From Lachnospira sp. UBA4346 (lineage in GTDB: Bacteria > Bacillota > Clostridia > Lachnospirales > Lachnospiraceae), in NCBI GenBank assembly GCA_002394205.1, contig DGTC01000063.1, forward strand, positions 1 through 18,520: a stretch of 18,520 bases of DNA, written 5' to 3'. The position numbers and the translations under genes are program-made. Numbering within the stretch: position 1 is the stretch's first letter; each line of letters opens with the position of its first letter. Positions 13,430-18,520 of this stretch are shown piece after piece. The notes under the pieces were generated by a model. It saw only the letters and a program-made list of their open reading frames with translations. It was not told the DNA's origin and searched no databases.

Positions 13430-14458
13430 CTAAAACTCATCTTTATGATACGTTCTTGTGTCTTCGTATTCTTCAGCAGTATGCTCCTGTGTCGTACCTG
13501 CTACTTCATTAATATCTGTCGCTTTTCTTGTTTTTCTTGCATTAATCTGCTTTACCTTAACATCTTCATTTGCAATATTAATCTTCGGAACTGCTTTGAC
13601 ATAATAATAATATTCGTCATCTTCGTACTGTACATATTCTGTACGCTTATAATCCACACTAAAGAAAAGCACCTGACATAAATATCCGACACCGGCACCT
13701 AAGAGTGCTCCAATTGTTAATAAAATAACATTCAAATGTGCACTAAATAAAATTTCTCCAATCAATACAATTAAAAACTGAACTGCTGTACCTGCCACAA
13801 TTGCATATGTCCATGCATAATCAATTCTTAACCGGCGTACGAAATAAACAACAATAACCGTGCATACTACCGCAGCAAGAACAATTAACATCGCTTTGTT
13901 ATTTGCAAGACTTTCTATAATATAAGAAATTTTTTGCATACTGTCCGATACAGACTGATTCGTAATTGCAGACTCATAGGCACTTGCTGTCTGAATAATA
14001 TAATAAATGACAACACCAAATCCTACCGGAATAGCAGCAGACACACCAACTGCGAGTCCGACTGCGACTGGAATTACATATGGCATATGCATCCAACAAA
14101 GAATCGCTGTCAACACAAGTAAATATCCCTGTTTTGATGCGAAACGGAAATATAACAAATACATCAATATTACAATGCCGAGTACAATCAGGGCAAACTC
14201 TGCCGATATTGCATACAAATGCAGCAGCATATAAACAGATAACAGAAATATGGCAAATCCACTCGGTACAAACGCACACAATACTGCAAATAACACCGTA
14301 AATATCGGGTTATTTAACCGATTCATGTAACCGATACTTCTATTAATTAATAGAAATGATACCAATGCGAGTAAAAACTTCGCACACGGATTGATATAAA
14401 CATCATATTTGTTATAAATCTTTTTAAAATTTTCTCTTAGTTCCAGCAAAAAACTCAT
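13430..14458 (-). CDS. uncharacterised polytopic membrane protein with a Tyr/Asp/Glu-rich cytoplasmic tail
   Basis: The product has 342 residues and about eight or nine hydrophobic segments between about 25 and 268, followed by a charged tail. The tail contains an unusual acidic aromatic run (YEDDEYYYYVKAVPK, about 282-296) and many Lys/Arg/Glu residues; the tail is probably cytoplasmic. I do not recognise the family and see no transporter signature. TTGGAGGAA lies 4-5 bases before the ATG. It begins 14 bases after the 133-residue membrane protein gene and ends 68 bases before cdaA. The three may form one operon, hinting at an envelope or turgor role, which is inference by position only. Confidence 0.85.
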   Translation of the reverse strand: MSFLLELRENFKKIYNKYDVYINPCAKFLLALVSFLLINRSIGYMNRLNNPIFTVLFAVLCAFVPSGFAIFLLSVYMLLHLYAISAEFALIVLGIVILMYLLYFRFASKQGYLLVLTAILCWMHMPYVIPVAVGLAVGVSAAIPVGFGVVIYYIIQTASAYESAITNQSVSDSMQKISYIIESLANNKAMLIVLAAVVCTVIVVYFVRRLRIDYAWTYAIVAGTAVQFLIVLIGEILFSAHLNVILLTIGALLGAGVGYLCQVLFFSVDYKRTEYVQYEDDEYYYYVKAVPKINIANEDVKVKQINARKTRKATDINEVAGTTQEHTAEEYEDTRTYHKDEF

Positions 14459-14472
14459 TGAATTCCTCCAAC

Positions 14473-14874
14473 CTATTTATTCTTTCTGTTGCCATTATAA
14501 AAACGTTCTAATTTATTGAGTCTTGAAAAATATCTTTTCAGTCCTTTTCTTGACTGATCATACTCCCTGCTATAGACAACAATTGAAATCGCAGAAAATA
14601 CAATAATCAGAAGCACATAAAAAAGAATCATTCTTTTTCCTATGACTGCGTAATCCAACGTATTAATATCTTTTACAATATTTTCTAAATTCAGCAATGC
14701 AAACAAAATAACCATTATAATATATGCAACTGATGTTGTAATTAACGTCTTTAGAACGCCAAATGCAATATAATCTCCTTTGAAATATCTTGCCGTACGA
14801 ACCATCTTTTTGCCTTCATTTTTCTCGTATATGGCCATTTTGGTCATCATTTTGACCTTATTTTCATTTAACAA
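14473..14874 (-). CDS. small membrane protein of unknown function
   Basis: The 133-residue product has a basic N-terminus, two hydrophobic helices (about 42-66 and 83-103) and a strongly basic C-terminal tail (RKGLKRYFSRLNKLERF). TTG at 14874 is taken as start because GAGGTGA lies about 6 bases upstream. Later ATG codons (residues 9, 10, 13) have no binding site. It has no known motif. It probably starts a unit with the 342-residue membrane protein and perhaps cdaA, because a good promoter lies just upstream. Confidence 0.75.
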   Translation of the reverse strand: MLNENKVKMMTKMAIYEKNEGKKMVRTARYFKGDYIAFGVLKTLITTSVAYIIMVILFALLNLENIVKDINTLDYAVIGKRMILFYVLLIIVFSAISIVVYSREYDQSRKGLKRYFSRLNKLERFYNGNRKNK

Positions 14875-14916
14875 TACGATTCACCTCATAGATAATTTTT
14901 CCGCATTTAGTTATTT

Positions 14917-14945
14917 ATTATAACATAATTTCCATTAATTGTATA
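14917..14945 (-). promoter_or_regulatory. promoter of the membrane protein pair (and perhaps cdaA-cdaR-ptsH)
   Basis: Minus-strand -35 TATACA (14940-14945) and perfect -10 TATAAT (14917-14922) with a 17-base spacer. It overlaps the last codons of the Big_2 gene. No terminator is seen between that gene and this promoter. Confidence 0.5.
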
Positions 14946-16077
14946 TTACAATTTGCGAATGTCCGCCATTTAATGCCGTTACAATTCGAACCCTTCTGCC
15001 TTCTGCCTCAAATGTTCTGTCTGAAGTCGCAGAAAGATAATTGCTCCATACCTGTGATGACTCTGAAGGAAGCAATGATGCCAAAACATTCTGAATCAAT
15101 CCGTCAAATGCTGCACTTCTTTGCTTTATATAAATAATTGTCACATTCGGCTGTGTAATAATTTCACCATAATATGTACCTGCATCTTCACATACATATA
15201 CATTTGACATTCTCTGCGTAAATCCCATGCTTGGAAGAGCGTCTGCTATCTGGGAGCTTTGTGCACCGCTGGAATTCGATGACGGTGTATTCGGTGTTAC
15301 ATTTGGATTCTCAGGTACTGCCGGTGTTACCACAATATTATCCGTATTCGGTACATTATCACTCGCGTAATTATTCCCCTGATTATTATCTGCATTATCG
15401 TTCGCAGGTGTTACATTATCACTTGAACGATTATCATTTGACTGCTCACCTGACTGATTTACTGCTGAATTCGTCACTCCCGCACCATTTGACACACCAT
15501 TTCCACTATTCGCTACTATAGCCACGTCTCCTGATGAACCTGTATTGGCACGGTTATTAGAAACTGACGCCTGTGCCATAGAATTGCCACTTCCACCTGT
15601 ATACACCGGAAGTCCTCTGTCTGAGCCGTCAGCCACCGACGCAATTCCCTGAATCGTTACCGCATCTGATACTGTTCCTACAGTTGCCGTCAATGCTGCA
15701 AGTCCCGTTCCTTTTACCGTTACAACACCATCCTTATCCACTGTAAACACATCCTCATTGCTGGAATTCCATACAAGTGCGTGATCTGTATCCTGTGGTG
15801 TAACAAGCGCAGTTACTTTTAAAACTGTACCAACAGCGACTGCCGTATCATCAAATTGAATCTCTACTGTCGTCTGTGCTGTATTTGCCTGTGTCGCTGT
15901 ATTTACTGCATCACCTTTTAAATTCTTCTGACTAACACTTACTGTAGCAGTCTGCTGTGGCTGCGATGAAGAGGAACGATATGCCGCTGTCGCAATTGTT
16001 GCAATCCCTGCTGCCACCACCAGTCCTGTAATAACTGCCGGCACTGGTTTTAACTTCCATTTTCTTTTATTTTTCAA
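14935..16077 (-). CDS. exported or membrane-anchored Ig-like (Big_2) domain protein with a unique C-terminal domain
   Basis: The product has about 380 residues. A basic start and one hydrophobic helix (about 12-35) act as signal or anchor. A Big_2 Ig-like domain spans about 70-145, recognisable by VGTVLKVTALVTP, WNSSNEDVFTVDKDGVVT and GLAALTATVG. About 120 residues of Asn/Ser/Gly/Pro-rich linker follow, then a compact C-terminal domain of about 100 residues (ADALPSMGFTQ to SQIVIYN) that I cannot assign. TTG at 16077 is chosen because AGGGGTG lies 6 bases upstream. GTG at 16086 lies inside that binding site and is less likely. It probably works at the cell surface. Confidence 0.8.
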   Translation of the reverse strand: MKNKRKWKLKPVPAVITGLVVAAGIATIATAAYRSSSSQPQQTATVSVSQKNLKGDAVNTATQANTAQTTVEIQFDDTAVAVGTVLKVTALVTPQDTDHALVWNSSNEDVFTVDKDGVVTVKGTGLAALTATVGTVSDAVTIQGIASVADGSDRGLPVYTGGSGNSMAQASVSNNRANTGSSGDVAIVANSGNGVSNGAGVTNSAVNQSGEQSNDNRSSDNVTPANDNADNNQGNNYASDNVPNTDNIVVTPAVPENPNVTPNTPSSNSSGAQSSQIADALPSMGFTQRMSNVYVCEDAGTYYGEIITQPNVTIIYIKQRSAAFDGLIQNVLASLLPSESSQVWSNYLSATSDRTFEAEGRRVRIVTALNGGHSQIVIYN

Positions 16078-16150
16078 TTTCTTCACCCCTGCTTTTTATT
16101 CAACAACTTCATGTAATCTTATATAATCAAACATATCCAGTATATCATTT

Positions 16151-17287
16151 TTACCGGTCATAGTCATCTAAGAAATGATGTTTTACACCATTTTCTTTGT
16201 AAGCAATAATTGTGCTGAGACTGACATTTTCCACACTTCTAAAGATATTACTCTCAATAAACGGATTCACTTTCTTTAATTCTGCAATAATATTCTTTGT
16301 TTCCATACGCTTTGACTGACTCGAGCCGTCACGATTGCATGTTGTACACGTATCCGTAAATCGGCATGCACACTGAATAAAATGCAATTTATTATAATCT
16401 CTCCAATGCTTAATATCATCTTCCCGAACCAAATACAATGGACGAATCAGTTCCATTCCTTCAAAGTTTGTACTATGCAGCTTTGGCATCATCGTCTGAA
16501 TCTGTGCGCCATACATCATACCCATAAAAATAGTCTCGATAACATCATCATAGTGATGTCCTAACGCGATTTTATTACAGCCTAATTCTTTTGCTTTGCT
16601 ATACAAATATCCTCTGCGCATGCGGGCACAGATATAGCATGGAGATTTTTCAATATCATACACAGCTTCAAAAATATTCGTTTCAAATACCGTAATTGGA
16701 ATTCCTAATAACTTTGCATTGTTTTCAATCACTTTTCTGTTCATCTCATTATATCCGGGATCCATTACTAAAAATACCAATTCAAAATTGAATTTTCTAT
16801 GACGCTGCAATTCCTGAAACAGCTTTGCCATAAGCATCGAATCCTTGCCACCTGAAATGCAGACCGCAACCTTGTCCCCTTCCTGCAACAGCTGGTATTC
16901 ATTAATTGCTTTTGTAAATTTACTAAAAATGGATTTGTGAAATTTTTTACGAAGACTGATTTCAATATCCTCCCGTGTCGGCGTATCATCTGTCTTTTCT
17001 TCCATCTGAGAGATTAACCATTTGGAATAACCGCCCACCAGACTAAATGCCGCATAGCCTTTTTCCTGAAGAAATTCTGCTGCTTCCACGCTGATTTCAC
17101 CTTTCATACAATATACAACTATTGTCTTATCTTTCTCTAATTCACCAAAACGTTCCTCTAATTGTGCAAATGGAATATTAACTGCCTTTGGAATAAATCC
17201 ATACTGATAAGCTGATTCTTCACGTACATCCACAATCTGGTATGTACCTTTCTGTAATTGTTCCATTTCCTGAAGTGTTATATTCAT
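16151..17287 (-). CDS. rhodanese / TtcA-like PP-loop sulfurtransferase fusion
   Basis: A 378-residue two-domain protein. Residues 1-95 form a rhodanese domain with Cys60 in YCMKGEIS, the persulfide-carrying loop. Residues about 105-378 form a TtcA/TtuA-type PP-loop ATPase with SGGKDS (145-150), the pair C217-x2-C220 (CYIC), GHHYDDVIET (243-252) and further cysteines 306, 308, 314 and 317. TtcA-type enzymes activate a tRNA base with ATP and replace oxygen by sulfur, often using an iron-sulfur cluster. Here the rhodanese would supply the sulfur in cis. AAAGGAA lies about 10 bases before the ATG. It is separate from pckA. The exact tRNA position, or a non-tRNA substrate, is not determined. Confidence 0.9.
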   Translation of the reverse strand: MNITLQEMEQLQKGTYQIVDVREESAYQYGFIPKAVNIPFAQLEERFGELEKDKTIVVYCMKGEISVEAAEFLQEKGYAAFSLVGGYSKWLISQMEEKTDDTPTREDIEISLRKKFHKSIFSKFTKAINEYQLLQEGDKVAVCISGGKDSMLMAKLFQELQRHRKFNFELVFLVMDPGYNEMNRKVIENNAKLLGIPITVFETNIFEAVYDIEKSPCYICARMRRGYLYSKAKELGCNKIALGHHYDDVIETIFMGMMYGAQIQTMMPKLHSTNFEGMELIRPLYLVREDDIKHWRDYNKLHFIQCACRFTDTCTTCNRDGSSQSKRMETKNIIAELKKVNPFIESNIFRSVENVSLSTIIAYKENGVKHHFLDDYDR

Positions 17288-17571
17288 TGTCTGTTATTCC
17301 TTTCGTCATCTTCTTCATTCTATCTTGTATACATGATTATGAATGTATCATTCTTTCTCTGTTGTTTTATTATTTCTGCTTCAAATATCATTTTCTTTTA
17401 ATTATATTTCGGATATTTTTGATTAGAAATAATACAATCGTGTCCATATTACTATGATTTTAAGGAAGTTGCAAGTTCTATGATTGTGGACCACATTTCT
17501 TTCATACAACTTATATCTCTCAGCTTTTTATAAAGTATAACGAATTCAACATTTTTCACTTACACAAGTGC
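17288..17571. other. AT-rich intergenic stretch upstream of the TtcA-like gene
   Basis: No convincing gene. An inverted repeat ATACAT-N8-ATGTAT (17329-17348) lies about 42 bases before the TtcA-like start, and a perfect -10 TATAAT (minus strand) is near 17400 with a poor -35. A small CACTT-ACAC-AAGTG hairpin (17557-17570) adjoins repeat copy B. Confidence 0.35.
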
Positions 17572-17622
17572 GTATCCTTCGGAATATTAGGGGTATAGGA
17601 AGAAATTTTCCTATAATATAAA
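17572..17622 (-). repeat. copy B of the terminator-linked intergenic repeat
   Basis: It shares with 2782-2834 the head G(C/T)ATCCT(G/T)CGGAA and the 16-base identical tail TTTCCTATAATATAAA (plus strand), with similar spacing. A TATAGGAA/TTTCCTATA dyad is kept. The outer half of the copy A dyad is degenerate. It abuts the pckA terminator in the same relative position as copy A abuts its terminator. Confidence 0.6.
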
Positions 17623-17670
17623 CAAAACCACCACAACAGATAACTCTCATTATCCGTCATGGTGGTCTGA
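17623..17670 (-). terminator. terminator of pckA
   Basis: ACCACCA (17627-17633) pairs with TGGTGGT (17660-17666) and an inner GATAA/TTATC stem surrounds a six-base loop. All mismatches are A-C on the plus strand and hence G-U in minus-strand RNA. The minus strand then reads GGTTTTGTTTAT. It lies about 55 bases after the pckA stop. Confidence 0.75.
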
Positions 17671-17722
17671 ATACAAAATATATTATTAAGATATAAACAT
17701 GTAATGTTTTCTTACATTATAA

Positions 17723-18520
17723 TTAAGCCTGAGGACCAGCTGAAACTAATGCCTTACCAGCTTCATTTCCTTCATACTTTGCGAAGTTCTTTACGAAACG
17801 GCTTGCAAGATCCTTAGCCTTTTCTTCCCATTCAGAAGCATTTGCGTATGTGTCTCTAGGATCAAGAATACCTGAATCAACGCCTGGAAGTTCTGTAGGC
17901 ACTTCGAAGTTGAAGTAAGGAATTGTCTTTGTAGGAGCCTTTGTAATAGAACCATCTAAGATTGCATCGATGATACCACGAGTATCCTTAATAGAGATTC
18001 TCTTACCTGTTCCGTTCCAACCTGTGTTTACTAAGTAAGCCTTAGCTCCACTCTTTTCCATCTTCTTAACAAGTTCTTCAGCATACTTTGTAGGATGTAA
18101 CTCAAGGAATGCCTGACCGAAGCAAGCTGAGAATGTTGGTGTAGGCTCTGTAATTCCACGTTCTGTACCAGCAAGCTTAGCTGTAAATCCTGAAAGGAAG
18201 TAGTACTTAGTCTGTTCTGGTGTAAGAATAGATACTGGAGGAAGTACGCCAAAAGCATCTGCTGATAAGAAGATTACATTCTTAGCTGCCGGTGCTGATG
18301 AAATTGGGCGAACAATATTCTCAATATGGTTGATTGGATAAGATACACGTGTATTTTCTGTTACACTCTTATCAGCGAAATCAATCTTACCATTCTCATC
18401 AATTGTAACGTTCTCTAATAATGCATTTCTCTTAATTGCATTGTAGATATCCGGTTCAGATTCCTTATCAAGGTTGATAACCTTTGCATAACAACCACCT
18501 TCGAAGTTGAATACGCCGTT
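17723..18520 (-). CDS. pckA: phosphoenolpyruvate carboxykinase (ATP type), C-terminal 265 residues (cut by window end)
   Basis: PEPCK links oxaloacetate and phosphoenolpyruvate. In gut anaerobes it often fixes CO2 toward oxaloacetate. The frame is open from the window end to the stop at 17723, with no in-window start. Recognisable ATP-PEPCK blocks in order are FNFEGGCYAKVI, the nucleotide/metal stretch VIFLSADAFGVLPP, SGFTAKLAGTERG, TEPTPTFSACFG and LVNTGWNGTGKRI with the adenine-contacting ISIKDTR. The family is about 530-540 residues, so about half is outside. The end EAGKALVSAGPQA is intact. Regulation cannot be judged because the promoter is outside the window. Confidence 0.97.
   Translation of the reverse strand, partial: NGVFNFEGGCYAKVINLDKESEPDIYNAIKRNALLENVTIDENGKIDFADKSVTENTRVSYPINHIENIVRPISSAPAAKNVIFLSADAFGVLPPVSILTPEQTKYYFLSGFTAKLAGTERGITEPTPTFSACFGQAFLELHPTKYAEELVKKMEKSGAKAYLVNTGWNGTGKRISIKDTRGIIDAILDGSITKAPTKTIPYFNFEVPTELPGVDSGILDPRDTYANASEWEEKAKDLASRFVKNFAKYEGNEAGKALVSAGPQA

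Noticed and set aside
13974..14301. Several overlapping ORFs on both strands inside the 342-residue membrane protein gene
   Set aside because: They are shadows of a hydrophobic gene; Cys/Ser/Ile-rich composition and no binding sites.
1..18520. Defence, phage, CRISPR, tRNA or rRNA features
   Set aside because: No direct-repeat arrays, cloverleaf ends, integrase, transposase or defence motifs were seen; all recognised genes are housekeeping or envelope genes.

Overview
The window looks like a chromosomal core-genome segment of a low-GC anaerobic Firmicute. The protein set and style point to Lachnospiraceae (Roseburia/Agathobacter/Butyrivibrio type), but this is a judgement from protein character and gene content, not from a search. 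No rRNA, tRNA, CRISPR array, transposase or phage gene was recognised. Every convincing gene except one LytR-CpsA-Psr (LCP) protein gene (1216-2775) is on the minus strand, so the main reading direction is from 18520 down to 1.

Right to left on the minus strand: the C-terminal part of ATP-type phosphoenolpyruvate carboxykinase (pckA, cut by the window end) with its terminator; a rhodanese/TtcA-like sulfurtransferase fusion; an exported Ig-like (Big_2) protein of unknown role; two uncharacterised membrane proteins; the c-di-AMP pair cdaA-cdaR, overlapping by 20 bases; HPr (ptsH) 19 bases behind; a phosphohexomutase (pgm) with its own promoter and a structured leader; a membrane-anchored HtrA protease with a perfect palindrome upstream; a membrane-bound metallophosphoesterase; clpX; a Cof-type HAD phosphatase; and a small hypothetical protein. 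At the left end, a regulatory region of about 430 bases separates the LCP gene from gdhA (NADP-type glutamate dehydrogenase, cut by the window start).

The themes are carbon/nitrogen branch-point metabolism (PEPCK, GDH, phosphohexomutase, HPr), envelope homeostasis (c-di-AMP, LCP, HtrA, Big_2 protein) and protein quality control (ClpX, HtrA). HPr and the gdhA control region may be linked: a near-perfect catabolite-responsive element (cre) lies upstream of gdhA, and HPr-Ser-P is the co-effector of CcpA in Firmicutes.

No clear new defence or mobile system was found. The least-explained signals are: (1) a roughly 50-base sequence present twice, 14.8 kb apart, each time directly behind a minus-strand terminator; (2) the gdhA control region, with two promoters, a cre box and a 10-codon ORF with an ideal ribosome binding site; (3) a protein-like 34-codon fragment without a start behind htrA; (4) the unknown trio of genes upstream of cdaA.
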